The notes: generated by a model from the sequence alone, not told the origin. A stretch of 64,000 bases of DNA from Thermoproteus sp. (GCA_038893495.1 JAWARJ010000001.1:1353824-1417823); one strand, 5' to 3'. Counted from the first letter of the stretch, positions 8,702 through 16,968 are shown. Translations and numbers: made by a program.

Positions 8702-9526
8702 TCAGATATAAAAGGATATGGCTATGGCGGAGAGTATAAGGAGGGCCGCCCCATATTCGCGGAGAGCCGGCCTCTCCCTGCCCAAAACTCTAGATATCAA
8801 CTGGGAGGCTAGGGGGACCACGCCCAGCGCTATGACGGTAGGCCCCAGCCCGATCTCCACCGTGGAGTATGCGAACAACGCCGAGCCGCCTCCCAGATCC
8901 AAGACGGCTATAATCGGCAGGGCCGTCCGCCAGGTCCCTCTTACGGCCTGTCCGGCCCTCTTGGCCCCGCCAAATGCGGCCAATACGGGTAGCGCCGATG
9001 CGACGCGGGCGAAGGCTATCGAGACTGGACTCACCCCGCTTACCCCTGCGACCTTAACCGCGGCGTAGCCGGCGGACCAAGACAAGGCGGCCCCCAAGGC
9101 GTAGAGAACGCCGGCTAGACTGCCACGCCCGGCCCCCGCCGCGAGCAGATAGACCCCCAACACCACGAGGACGGCGGATATTAGGTAAGACGCCCTTAGG
9201 GGCTCGCCGAGGGGCACGGCCATGAACTGTTCTATAATTACATAGCTGTAGGCGGCGGGCACAGCCACCGCAACTCCGGCCGTCCCCAAGGCCTTTAAGT
9301 ACAGAGAGTCGCCGAGCGCTAAGGACAAGATGCCGCTCAACGCCGCATATAGAGCTCCCCGCCCCAACCCAAAATATATAGCCGGCGCCAAGAGGATCAG
9401 AGAGGTGTAGAGCATCCTCAAGAAGTTGAGCCTCAAGACGCCGATCTTCTCCACGTAGTCCCTATAGGCCACGGAGGCGTAGGCCCATATCAAGGCCGCG
9501 CCCAACGCCGGCAGTACGTCCTCCAT
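8702..9526 (-). CDS. EamA/DMT-family transporter
   Basis: 274 residues with ten predicted membrane helices arranged as two five-helix EamA repeats (about 1-135 and 140-274). DMT permeases of this size export or import small metabolites; the substrate is unknown. The start ATGGAGGACG is preceded by an A+T-rich stretch with a TATATC box. Only 14 nt separate it from the Cas4-like gene downstream, which nevertheless has its own TATA box. Confidence 0.85.
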   Translation of the reverse strand: MEDVLPALGAALIWAYASVAYRDYVEKIGVLRLNFLRMLYTSLILLAPAIYFGLGRGALYAALSGILSLALGDSLYLKALGTAGVAVAVPAAYSYVIIEQFMAVPLGEPLRASYLISAVLVVLGVYLLAAGAGRGSLAGVLYALGAALSWSAGYAAVKVAGVSGVSPVSIAFARVASALPVLAAFGGAKRAGQAVRGTWRTALPIIAVLDLGGGSALFAYSTVEIGLGPTVIALGVVPLASQLISRVLGRERPALREYGAALLILSAIAISFYI

Positions 9527-9535
9527 AACGCCAAA

Positions 9536-9665
9536 AAGGAGATATATTTTTAAAAATTATTTTTAACAAAATATAAATAAATAGAAATATACAACAAAAA
9601 TATTTTATATATAATATAGATGTTATTAATTATATGTGGATGAAATCGCTACGCAAAAAATAAAC
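9536..9665. other. Strongly AT-rich intergenic tract
   Basis: About 130 bp of nearly pure A and T (runs such as TATTTTATATATAATATAG) interrupt a GC-rich neighbourhood, between the divergent EamA and ribbon-helix-helix genes. It certainly holds both promoters: AAATATATC for the left gene and AAAAAATAAACG about 27 nt before the GTG at 9688. No open frame or clear repeat unit is seen. An easily melted DNA element is possible, but no origin-binding motif or cdc6 gene is visible nearby. Confidence 0.5.
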
Positions 9666-9687
9666 GCGGGTTTTCGTAGAGGCATAC

Positions 9688-9924
9688 GTGAAGAGGACGG
9701 TGCTGATCACAGTGAGGTTGCCCAAAGGGCTGTTGGACGGCTTGGAGGAGCTGGTGGAGCGGGGCCTCTACCCCAATAGGAGTGAGGCGGTGAGGGCCGC
9801 CATAGTGGACCTACTGGAGCGGCATAGGGACGGCCTACTCCAATTTGAGGGCCAACAGGACTACGGCCAGAATGCCGACGGCCAGAGCCGCGGCGGCCGA
9901 GCCCAAAGCCAGGAGGGCATATAG
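9688..9924 (+). CDS. Ribbon-helix-helix (CopG/MetJ-type) DNA-binding protein
   Basis: 78 residues. Residues 1-50 are a standard RHH fold: beta strand RTVLITVRLP, helix GLLDGLEELVERG, then YPNRSEAVRAAIVDLLERH. The last 28 residues (QFEGQQDYGQNADGQ onward) are low complexity and read antisense across the membrane anchor of the convergent surface-protein gene, so a shorter ancestral protein was probably extended. The leaderless GTG start has an AT-rich box 25-30 nt upstream. Such proteins are repressors or antitoxins; no toxin partner is adjacent. Confidence 0.75.
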   Translation: MKRTVLITVRLPKGLLDGLEELVERGLYPNRSEAVRAAIVDLLERHRDGLLQFEGQQDYGQNADGQSRGGRAQSQEGI

Positions 9925-11091
9925 GAGGCCTGTCGGGACCGAAGTCGATTTGGCGGTCGGCGTGACGCCAGCCGTCGTGGGTCTCGTGGTGGTCGTCGTC
10001 CTCGTGGCGGAGGCGGCGGGGGGCTTGGCGGTCGACGTGGTGGAGATCGGCGTGATGCTGGTGGCAGTCACAGGCGCCGTGAGGTTGAGGTATACTACCT
10101 TCCTCTCGCCGGGCCTCGCCGAGATCGAGGCGGTGGCAGTCAGATTGCGGTAGGCCGCCACCACCGTGTAGTTTCCGCTTAGCACCTCGACTCCGTTTAG
10201 AGGTCCCGTCGAGTTCAAAACCAACGCTCCGTCCAGATAGAGGAGGACGGTGGCATTCTTAAGTACGCCGCCCAATGGGTTTTGGGGATATATATAGAGG
10301 AGGGACGTGGGGACCTTCACGAGGTACGTCTCGTTGGAGCCGGGCGTAGCCGTTATGGTCTCATTGTAGAGGTAGACGCGGCCGCTCAAATTCGCCGAGA
10401 TGGACGCCACGTAGGTGCCGCCCAACACCTCGGCCTTGAGGGGCGAGGGGCCGGAGGCGATGGCCCGCCGGCCGGCTAGAAGCCGCACCGTGTAGTTTAC
10501 AGGCCTGCCGAGGGCTTCGTCGTACGCCTCAACGACAATGTAGGCCGTGGGCACTATTACCGGCAGGGTGTAGTTGTGGCCCGGTTGGGGCTTCGTGTAG
10601 TTGTAGAAGACGCCGTAGGGCGTATTGACGGCGGCCCCTATCTGCTTGCCTACGGCCAGCACTTCTACCTCCACGGAGCCGCGGCCAGACGCCAGAGTCA
10701 AGTTGTCGGGACCTAGGATCGAGATAGGCCAGTCTGCCTCGCGGCCAGAGGCCTGGTCTATCGCCACGGCCCTTATGAAGGCCGTGGGCATCACTATTTT
10801 CTGGCTGGTGGGGCCCTGGACATATATGGAGCTGTTGAAGGTGCCAGGCGGGCAATCCCTACAGCCGGGCACAAGGGGCACGTATATGACGAAAATATAC
10901 GCGCCGGGCGCGAGGTCGCCGTTGTAGATGCCACCCTGCACCACCGTCACGAGCTCGCCGTTGGGGCCGTATATCTCCATCATGGCGTTGTTAACCATGG
11001 CGCCCGTGGTGCTGTCCACCAACGTCACGACCACTTGTACCGCCAGCGCCAGGGCGGGGAGAAGAAGCAGTAAGAGCAATAAGACTCTCAT
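9835..11091 (-). CDS. Surface protein with signal peptide, beta-domain repeats, Thr-rich stalk and membrane anchor
   Basis: 418 residues. An N-terminal signal (MRVLLLLLLLLPALALA) is followed by about four related beta-sandwich units of 75-90 residues, each built on a 'DxxxGRxVxxxVxLLxG' theme (VDSTTGAMVNNAMMEI, IDQASGREADWPISIL, YDEALGRPVNYTVRLL). These resemble carboxypeptidase regulatory-like domains. A Ser/Thr/Pro stalk with runs such as TRTTTTTRPTT (about 345-385) and a final hydrophobic helix anchor it. Many N-x-S/T sites are present. It is presumably displayed outside the membrane; the function is unknown. Confidence 0.8.
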   Translation of the reverse strand: MRVLLLLLLLLPALALAVQVVVTLVDSTTGAMVNNAMMEIYGPNGELVTVVQGGIYNGDLAPGAYIFVIYVPLVPGCRDCPPGTFNSSIYVQGPTSQKIVMPTAFIRAVAIDQASGREADWPISILGPDNLTLASGRGSVEVEVLAVGKQIGAAVNTPYGVFYNYTKPQPGHNYTLPVIVPTAYIVVEAYDEALGRPVNYTVRLLAGRRAIASGPSPLKAEVLGGTYVASISANLSGRVYLYNETITATPGSNETYLVKVPTSLLYIYPQNPLGGVLKNATVLLYLDGALVLNSTGPLNGVEVLSGNYTVVAAYRNLTATASISARPGERKVVYLNLTAPVTATSITPISTTSTAKPPAASATRTTTTTRPTTAGVTPTAKSTSVPTGLLYALLALGSAAAALAVGILAVVLLALKLE

Positions 11092-11123
11092 GGAGCTAGA
11101 GAAATAGGTATATTTCTAGGTTT

Positions 11124-11597
11124 CTAGGCGTAGAGGGAGGTGCGGTCCGCCTTGGGGCGCCTGAAGGTCTCCGAGAAGGACATAATGACTAGAAGGCCAG
11201 CGTTCCTGACTCTGTAATACTCCTCTACGAACTTGTGTGCGTCAAGCCCGTCGACGAGGACTGGCTTGGAGATGTGGATGGCCTCGGGGACCTCGGCCTC
11301 GGGGGGCAGGAAGGCGAAGTCGACTCCCATCTGGAGGATAGCCCTCTTGAGGTCAAGGAGGAACCTCCTCCTATCCTCCTCCTTCATGGAGGCGAGGGCC
11401 GACTTGTGGTCTGGGTGGACGGCTATACCCATGGCGATCACGTAGAGGTTCGCGTCTTTAGGCCTGACTACCTCCACTACGGGGATGCCCGTCGGCGGGG
11501 CCACAGAAATGTGGAAAGGCTCGGGGGCGTTCGGCGGAATCGTCACGTTGAGGCCTAGAGATCTGACCCACCGCTCCACCTCCCTATCCAGATCCAT
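11124..11597 (-). CDS. DUF2299-like conserved archaeal protein
   Basis: 157 residues from the ATG at 11597. The longer frame upstream runs into the region before the tRNA half and adds a Cys/His-rich stretch unlikely to be translated. The sequence (EVERWVRSLGLNVTIPPNA..PFHISVAPPTG) resembles the archaeal DUF2299 family of unknown function, an alpha-beta fold reminiscent of a type III secretion chaperone. That family assignment is from memory of the pattern. A CTTTATATG box lies about 25 nt upstream of the ATG. Confidence 0.65.
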   Translation of the reverse strand: MDLDREVERWVRSLGLNVTIPPNAPEPFHISVAPPTGIPVVEVVRPKDANLYVIAMGIAVHPDHKSALASMKEEDRRRFLLDLKRAILQMGVDFAFLPPEAEVPEAIHISKPVLVDGLDAHKFVEEYYRVRNAGLLVIMSFSETFRRPKADRTSLYA

Positions 11598-11636
11598 ATG
11601 TCCCGAAGAGGCCCAACATATAAAGTTGGCGCAATG

Positions 11637-11644
11637 TATTAATA
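11637..11644 (+). promoter_or_regulatory. TATA box of the tRNA-Ser 5' half
   Basis: TATTAATA is centred 26 nt upstream of the first base of the tRNA 5' half at 11666. That is the expected archaeal spacing between a TATA element and the transcription start. Confidence 0.55.
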
Positions 11645-11665
11645 GCCGCATGAATTAATCTACGA

Positions 11666-11703
11666 GCCCGGGTGGCCGAGCTGGTCCAAGGGGCGTGCCG
11701 GCC
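11666..11703 (+). tRNA. 5' half of a split (trans-spliced) tRNA-Ser(GCU)
   Basis: The 5' exon is 11666-11688: acceptor strand GCCCGGG (11666-11672), TG, D-stem GCC and a D-loop containing GAGCTGGTCC. No anticodon or T-arm follows. Instead 11690-11703 (GGGGCGTGCCGGCC) is exactly complementary, with one G-U, to 55742-55729 on the minus strand. Between exon and helix lies the bulge CAA (11687-11689), preceded by GGTC (11683-11686), which pairs with GACT (55728-55725). A second bulge, CGA (55724-55722), and the outer helix GCT/GGC complete a canonical 3-nt/4-bp/3-nt bulge-helix-bulge. Cutting between bulge bases 2 and 3 joins 11688 to 55722 and restores the D-stem GCC/GGC. Confidence 0.85.
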
Positions 11704-11764
11704 TTCTGCCGCCCGGCGCCGACCTTCCCCCATAAAGGTTTAAATTGCGGCCGCGTAGACACAT

Positions 11765-12610
11765 ATGGGACGCATTTTAGCCGCCGTAGCTGGGGCGGCC
11801 ATGGCCGCCTTGGCGTTCGCCATTGCGCTTCTCTCCAGCGCTCAGACCTACGGACTGCCCCGCTCCCCTTGGAACCAATCTAGCTCAACTATACATAACT
11901 TATCGCCAGGCTACGAGCAGTCCCGCTCCCCTTGGAGCTCCTTTAAGTCTATTGTGCTCAACGGGTCCTCGACTTTGACATATATAGAGACGACCGTGAC
12001 TTATGTCGGTATCGGTAGTGAGAAGTATTGGGCTAAGAGGTGTTGGGCGGTGGAGAAAGTGACCTACGGACTCGATCTGATCAACAAGCGCTTCTACGTC
12101 CACATCGACGTCTTGAACTCAAGTCCCCCGATGTCTTACGTCCAACAGAACACGACCTATTGGGTAAATGGGTCGCTGGTATGCTTCAAGACGGCCACCC
12201 TCTCAAGGTCCGGCGAGACAGCCGTCGAGACTAGCTACAACGAGGGCAATGAGGAGCCGTTCTTGTTATATGCCCCCTTCGCTTACCTCTTCTTCAACAT
12301 AAGCGGCGGGGGGCCGGGCTACGAATACTTCTCAAAGGCGTTTATCCGATATAGGGGCACCTCCACTTGGGACGGACAGATGACTTACTGCTATTCGGCT
12401 AACATAACTGCAGTTTGGGAGACTACCATCACTTGGGGCCCCGCAATCGTCCGGATGTCCAACGAGACTATATGCCTCCTAGGCGACGGGGTGCCGGTCA
12501 CGATAAGCGCCGTGGAGACCTCGCAGATATCCGCCAGCGTGCTTCTTCCTGAGACAGTAGTTGTATACAACGCCACTCTCATCTCCTACGAGCCGAGCTA
12601 TATAGGCTAG
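11765..12610 (+). CDS. Secreted protein of unknown function
   Basis: 281 residues. A hydrophobic N-terminal helix (about 5-27, ILAAVAGAAMAALAFAIALL) acts as signal or anchor. The remainder is hydrophilic, rich in Ser, Thr, Tyr and Asn with many N-x-S/T sites, and has no C-terminal helix. Residues 31-60 contain RSPW twice about 20 residues apart, reflecting a direct DNA repeat (CCCGCTCCCCTTGGA). Four cysteines could form two disulfides. A TATA box GTTTAAATTG (11738-11747) gives a leaderless ATG. I recognise no family. Confidence 0.7.
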   Translation: MGRILAAVAGAAMAALAFAIALLSSAQTYGLPRSPWNQSSSTIHNLSPGYEQSRSPWSSFKSIVLNGSSTLTYIETTVTYVGIGSEKYWAKRCWAVEKVTYGLDLINKRFYVHIDVLNSSPPMSYVQQNTTYWVNGSLVCFKTATLSRSGETAVETSYNEGNEEPFLLYAPFAYLFFNISGGGPGYEYFSKAFIRYRGTSTWDGQMTYCYSANITAVWETTITWGPAIVRMSNETICLLGDGVPVTISAVETSQISASVLLPETVVVYNATLISYEPSYIG

Positions 12611-12721
12611 CCCAAAGCCGTCCCTTTCCGGCGTCCCGCCAGCGGGCCCTCGCGCAGAATGGCTTTTAGATCTGCCCGCGCCTATTGGACGGTGAGGAGG
12701 GGGTTTACGGAGCGGTGACGA

Positions 12722-13234
12722 TTACAACAGGCCGAGCTGTCTGGCCGTCAGAAACGCGATTATAGTCTTGCTGTCCTTTACCTCGCCCTTCTCGATGAGG
12801 GCGAAGACCTCGCGGGGCTCCACCTCGACGACCTCCATGTCGACCTCGCCGGGGTCCCTCTCGCCGACCCCTACGTACTGGAGCCTGTCGGCGTAGTAGA
12901 TCCTTATGAGCTCGTTGCTCACGCCGGGGCTGGGGTAGAACTCCAGGAGGAGCCTCAACGCCAACGGCCTATAGCCCGTCTCCTCCACCATCTCCCTCTC
13001 GGCCGCCGCGATGGGGTCCTCGCCGGGCTCCAAAGTGCCCGCTGGAATCTCCAAGGTCCAGGCCCCTATGGCCGGCCTGAACTGCCTCACCAAGACGGCC
13101 CTCCCGTCCCTCACCGCGAGCACGGCGACTGCGCCCGGATGGACCAAGTACTCGCCCCACACAAGCCTCCCGCCCACCTGTCTCGCCCTCCTGACCAGGA
13201 CGAACTTCCTAGCCCTATATATGACCTCCTCCAC
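12722..13234 (-). CDS. NUDIX hydrolase, ADP-ribose pyrophosphatase-like
   Basis: 170 residues. The NUDIX box is complete: G-x5-E-x7-REMVEETGY, starting at GTLEPGE. The flanking RQFRPAIGAWTLEIPAG and the downstream EFYPSPGVSNELIRIY are typical of the ADP-ribose pyrophosphatase subgroup, which hydrolyses ADP-ribose to AMP and ribose 5-phosphate using Mg2+. The gene has its own TATA box (TTATAATTTTTATAGG on the minus strand, about 13245-13260). It stands alone. Confidence 0.9.
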   Translation of the reverse strand: MEEVIYRARKFVLVRRARQVGGRLVWGEYLVHPGAVAVLAVRDGRAVLVRQFRPAIGAWTLEIPAGTLEPGEDPIAAAEREMVEETGYRPLALRLLLEFYPSPGVSNELIRIYYADRLQYVGVGERDPGEVDMEVVEVEPREVFALIEKGEVKDSKTIIAFLTARQLGLL

Positions 13235-13357
13235 GGGAGATAGAAGGCCTATAAAAATTATAGCCGGCTGAGGACAGCCAATAGGTCATTTCTTTATCCG
13301 CTACGCCTAGGTGGTGGCGTGCACAATGCTTAATATGTCGTCAACTATGGCTCGATC

Positions 13358-14410
13358 GTGTATGTCGCAGTGGTCTACGACACGTTGAGCAGGTGGGGCG
13401 GCCAGGAGTTGATAACGTACGCCATGGCCAAAGCCCTCAACGAAGCCGGCTACACGGTGGATCTGGTGTTGTTGTTCGACGGGGGACTGGACAGGAGAGT
13501 TAGAGACGTGCCTGCTAGGAGGATAATACACCTCTTCGAGGGCGACCCAAAGTTGCCAGTACGCGGCTTGGCTAGGAACGTCTTGACCGGGCTGGCGAGC
13601 CTGGGCTACGACTTGACGATAAACACCATCTACCACATTATGTTCTGGCCTTTCGACATCGGCTATCTGAACAACCCAGGTACCTACATGCCGCCCTACA
13701 GACTCAGGAGGAGGGCCTTCATAGAGTTCAACAGATTGGTGTTGCCCCTCCTAGGGCCGAAGCTGTTGCTGGCCAACTCCAGATGGACACTGGCTCAACT
13801 GCCCTACAGGCCGAAGATGTACGGCGTCCTCCATCCCCCGATAATGCCGAGGCCATGTCGCGCAGATAACAAGGAGGACATGGTCGTCTCAATCGGCAGG
13901 ATAGCCCCTGACAAGAGGACAGACCGCGTCGTCAAGATCATGGAGAAAATCCACGAGGCCTACCCGAAGGCGTCTCTCTACGTCATAGGCCTACCCTACG
14001 AAAAGAAGTACTTCGAGGCCGTCAGGAGTCTGGCCAGACACGTCGAGTTTGTGCTGGACGCCAGCGAGGACGTCAAATGGAGCTATTTGTGTAGAGCCAA
14101 GGCGCTACTACACGCCGCCATAAATGAACACTTCGGCATAGTGGCCGCCGAGGCTCAATTTGCCGGTGCGATACCCGTAGTCCATAAGTCAGGCGGCATC
14201 TGGAGCGATGTTGTTGAACACGGCAAGTTCGGCCTTGGCTATATAGATGAGGACGAGGCCGTAAGGAATATTATAAGGCTACTTAGCGACAACAATTTCT
14301 TCAACATGCTAAGCAACGCGGCCAAAATACATGCATTAAATTTCACTTATGACTCATTTAAACGTAAATTAATTAAATACATCAATATTGTATTATATAG
14401 AAACCAATAA
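13358..14410 (+). CDS. Glycosyltransferase, GT4/GT1-like (GT-B fold)
   Basis: 350 residues. The N-terminal half has the glycine turn after strand 1 (YDTLSRWGGQELITYAMAKAL). The C-terminal nucleotide-sugar domain begins at VVSIGRIAPDKRTD and has the acidic donor motif INEHFGIVAAEAQFAGAIPVV (E-x7-E type). The overall layout is ALG11-like. It probably acts in glycan or glycolipid assembly. The GTG start at 13358 is leaderless. Codon composition becomes markedly AT-rich in the last 100 nt (TTAATTAAATACATC), unlike the GC-rich remainder, suggesting a recombination border. Confidence 0.8.
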   Translation: MYVAVVYDTLSRWGGQELITYAMAKALNEAGYTVDLVLLFDGGLDRRVRDVPARRIIHLFEGDPKLPVRGLARNVLTGLASLGYDLTINTIYHIMFWPFDIGYLNNPGTYMPPYRLRRRAFIEFNRLVLPLLGPKLLLANSRWTLAQLPYRPKMYGVLHPPIMPRPCRADNKEDMVVSIGRIAPDKRTDRVVKIMEKIHEAYPKASLYVIGLPYEKKYFEAVRSLARHVEFVLDASEDVKWSYLCRAKALLHAAINEHFGIVAAEAQFAGAIPVVHKSGGIWSDVVEHGKFGLGYIDEDEAVRNIIRLLSDNNFFNMLSNAAKIHALNFTYDSFKRKLIKYINIVLYRNQ

Positions 14411-14557
14411 AGTTATTATATATTATAAACATATATCTGACGAGTTTAAATTGATAGGCGCCGCGACGCTTGGATCCTTATTTTCATTCAGAAACCTAAA
14501 ATCGGGCAGACGCCACTCGAAAAGCCCACCCCACACACGGATCGACATATGACGCCT

Positions 14558-15292
14558 TTAAGCCACCGACCAGCCTCCGTCCACTAGAATGACGGCGCCC
14601 GTTATGTAGCTAGCGGCGTCGGAGGCCAAGAACGCCACTACTTCTGCTACTTCTAGGGGCTGTCCGAGGCGGCCCATGGGGATTAGCCGCGCGATAAACT
14701 CGGCTTGTCCGGAGGCCGAGGCGCTTCCCACGTCTATAGCGCCAGGAGCCACAGCGTTTACGGTCACTCCGGCCTTGGCCAGCTCTACCGCTAATGCTCT
14801 CGTGAACCCCAAAATGCCGGCTTTAGAGGCGCTGTAATGTACTAGCCCCATCATGCCCATCTCCACGCCAGCGACAGAGGCTATGTTTATAATCCTGCCG
14901 AATTTCTGTTTGACCATATACGGCACTACCGCCCTTGTGACGTTAAAGACGCCGTTTAGATTCACGTTTATGACCCTATACCAGTCCTCAAAGGTCATTT
15001 CGAGGAAGGGCTTCATCGGATAGATCCCCGCGTTGTTTACAAGTATGTCAATTCTGCCGAATTCTCCGAACACTCTTGTTGCCACCTCCTCTGCGTTCTT
15101 GAAGTCGGTTACGTCTAGCCGATAGGACTTGGCGGCTCCGCCCCTCTTGATTATCTCAGCCGCCGTCACCTCCTCTTCGCCCGTTATATCTGTGGGGACC
15201 ACCACAGCGCCGAGTTCTCCTAATTTGAGCGCTATGGCCTTGCCGATGCCCCGCCCTGCCCCCGTAACTATGGCCACCCTCCCTTTAAGCAT
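14558..15292 (-). CDS. Short-chain dehydrogenase/reductase (FabG-like)
   Basis: 244 residues with all classical SDR marks: TGAGRGIGKAIA for NAD(P) binding, NNAGIYP, the catalytic Ser in INIASVAG, YSASK (Tyr/Lys) and a C-terminal TGAVILVDGGW. An acidic or neutral residue after strand 2 (PTDITGEEE) hints at NAD preference. The substrate is unknown. It diverges from an amidohydrolase gene across a promoter region with two palindromes. The ATG at 15292 lies 20-25 nt from TTATAAG, so the message is leaderless. Confidence 0.9.
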   Translation of the reverse strand: MLKGRVAIVTGAGRGIGKAIALKLGELGAVVVPTDITGEEEVTAAEIIKRGGAAKSYRLDVTDFKNAEEVATRVFGEFGRIDILVNNAGIYPMKPFLEMTFEDWYRVINVNLNGVFNVTRAVVPYMVKQKFGRIINIASVAGVEMGMMGLVHYSASKAGILGFTRALAVELAKAGVTVNAVAPGAIDVGSASASGQAEFIARLIPMGRLGQPLEVAEVVAFLASDAASYITGAVILVDGGWSVA

Positions 15293-15299
15293 ATAGACG

Positions 15300-15353
15300 A
15301 CTGATCAGTTACTTATAAGCCTTTTCGCGAAAAACATATTTATAATTTATAAG
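15300..15353. promoter_or_regulatory. Divergent control region with two palindromic operators
   Basis: Two perfect palindromes sit between the SDR and amidohydrolase genes. ACTGATCAGT (15300-15309) lies between the SDR TATA box (15312-15318, minus) and its ATG. TTTTCGCGAAAA (15322-15333) lies midway between that box and an AT-rich plus-strand box (ATATTTATAATTTATAAG, 15336-15353). The arrangement fits repression of both promoters by dimeric regulators; no regulator gene is adjacent. Confidence 0.55.
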
Positions 15354-15469
15354 ACGATACGAACAACAACGACCGGGCGGCGCGATGACATCCGAAGTCT
15401 AAGCCAAAAGCGGTGCGGGCCATTGCACATATATCGGTGGGGCTAATAATAAAGTCCTCTATTACGAAC

Positions 15470-16963
15470 ATGAGGACTGGCTTTCGAGGCGCCGTCTATG
15501 TTAGTTTCAAGCCTCTAGTCAAGGCCGGCGGTATTGTGGTCGATAGAGACGTGGGCGAGGTCGTCCATATCGGCGACGATGTGGAGAAGTTCGCAGATGA
15601 AGTTGTGGATCTCGGCGGGAGGGTCTTGATGCCGGGCTTCATAGACGCCCATATGCACCTGGACGAATTGGGGTTGTTGTTGAACTCGCTCGATCTGCGC
15701 GGAGTTAGGAGCATAGACGAATTTAGGGCTAGGCTTAAGGAATACGCAGAGCGTCACGACGGCCCGATTTTCGGCCACGGCTGGGACCACGAGGCGATGG
15801 GCAGATGGCCCACTAGGAGGGACATCGACGATATAGTCGGCGATAGGCCCGTGTTCCTATCTAGAGTCGACAGCCACGCCGCCGTGGTTAATACCTATAT
15901 GTTGAAAGAGCTTGAGGGCTTGCGGTGGAGGCCAGAGGTCTTCCTGACGGGTCCATCTGGCGAGCCTCTAGGCGTAATCAAGGAGGAGGCCTTTGAGGCG
16001 TATAGGGCTAAGTTCCTCAGCTTAATACCTAGAGGCCAGAAGCGCAAGAGCTTAATCGCCGCTATCGATTACGCGCGCAATTTGGGCGTGACGTCGGTCG
16101 GCTTTATGTCTTGTAGCTTGGAGTCCCTCTACCTACTTAAGGAATTAAGAGATGAGGGACTGCTTAAGATAAGAGTTTTCGTATATCTAGACAAGGAGTC
16201 CTTCGTTAAGTTTCTAGATTCTGGAGGGAAGTTCGATGGAGACGAATGGCTTAAGGTCAAGGGTGTCAAGCTCTTCGTCGACGGGTCGTTGGGGTCCAGG
16301 ACGGCACTATTGAGCGAGCCCTACGCCGACGATCCCGGAAATTTCGGCGTACAGGTGGCGAGCGCCGAGGAGCTTAGGCGGATAGCAGAAATGGCCTCTG
16401 AACGCGGCTACCAAGTCGCCATACACGCCATCGGCGATAAGGCCGTGGACGTAGCCATAGGCGCGCTCAAGGGGCTGAGAGGCCTACATAGGATCGAACA
16501 TTGTTCGGTCGTTAGGGACGACCAACTGCCGGCGCTTAAGGGGGTCGCTTGCGTCGTCCAGCCGCACTTCGTGATAACCGACTTTTGGGTCGTTAATAGG
16601 GTCGGCGTAGGCAGGGCGAGATTCGTCTATAGGTTTAGGGACTTAATAAATAGCGGCGTCTCTGTGGCGTTCTCTACGGACAGCCCTGTGGAGCCCCTTA
16701 ACCCGTGGCGTACAGTGTATGCGGCCGTGACTAGAGGCCTAAACGAGGGCGTAGAGCTCGCTAGATACACTACGGACCAAGTGCTGACCGTCGAAGAGGC
16801 GTTGCATCTATACACGAAGGCGCCGGCGGAGATCATGGGCGAGGAGAAGCTCGGCGCGTTGAGCCCCGGAAATAAGGCGGACGCGATAATACTCGACAGA
16901 GACCCGCTTATGGTGAGCCCGTCGCAACTCGTCGATATACACACGAGTCCGCTATCGGCGTGA
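15470..16963 (+). CDS. Amidohydrolase family protein (YtcJ/amidohydrolase-3 type)
   Basis: About 497 residues from the ATG at 15470; an in-frame GTG at 15413 would add 19. The metal-site motif is MPGFIDAHMHLDE, followed by the internal HAIGDKAVD, HRIEHCSVV and FSTDSPVEPLNPW. This order matches the YtcJ-like branch of metal-dependent amidohydrolases, which cleave amide, urea or ester bonds of mostly unknown substrates. It ends in the usual beta strand PGNKADAIILDRDPL. Pairing with the SDR suggests a shared catabolic role (inference). Confidence 0.85.
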   Translation: MRTGFRGAVYVSFKPLVKAGGIVVDRDVGEVVHIGDDVEKFADEVVDLGGRVLMPGFIDAHMHLDELGLLLNSLDLRGVRSIDEFRARLKEYAERHDGPIFGHGWDHEAMGRWPTRRDIDDIVGDRPVFLSRVDSHAAVVNTYMLKELEGLRWRPEVFLTGPSGEPLGVIKEEAFEAYRAKFLSLIPRGQKRKSLIAAIDYARNLGVTSVGFMSCSLESLYLLKELRDEGLLKIRVFVYLDKESFVKFLDSGGKFDGDEWLKVKGVKLFVDGSLGSRTALLSEPYADDPGNFGVQVASAEELRRIAEMASERGYQVAIHAIGDKAVDVAIGALKGLRGLHRIEHCSVVRDDQLPALKGVACVVQPHFVITDFWVVNRVGVGRARFVYRFRDLINSGVSVAFSTDSPVEPLNPWRTVYAAVTRGLNEGVELARYTTDQVLTVEEALHLYTKAPAEIMGEEKLGALSPGNKADAIILDRDPLMVSPSQLVDIHTSPLSA

Positions 16964-16968
16964 CTCGA

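Noticed and set aside
11666-11764. A complete tRNA at the 5' half site
   Set aside because: After the D-arm there is no anticodon arm or T-arm (no GTTCAAAT-like loop) before the promoter of the next gene.
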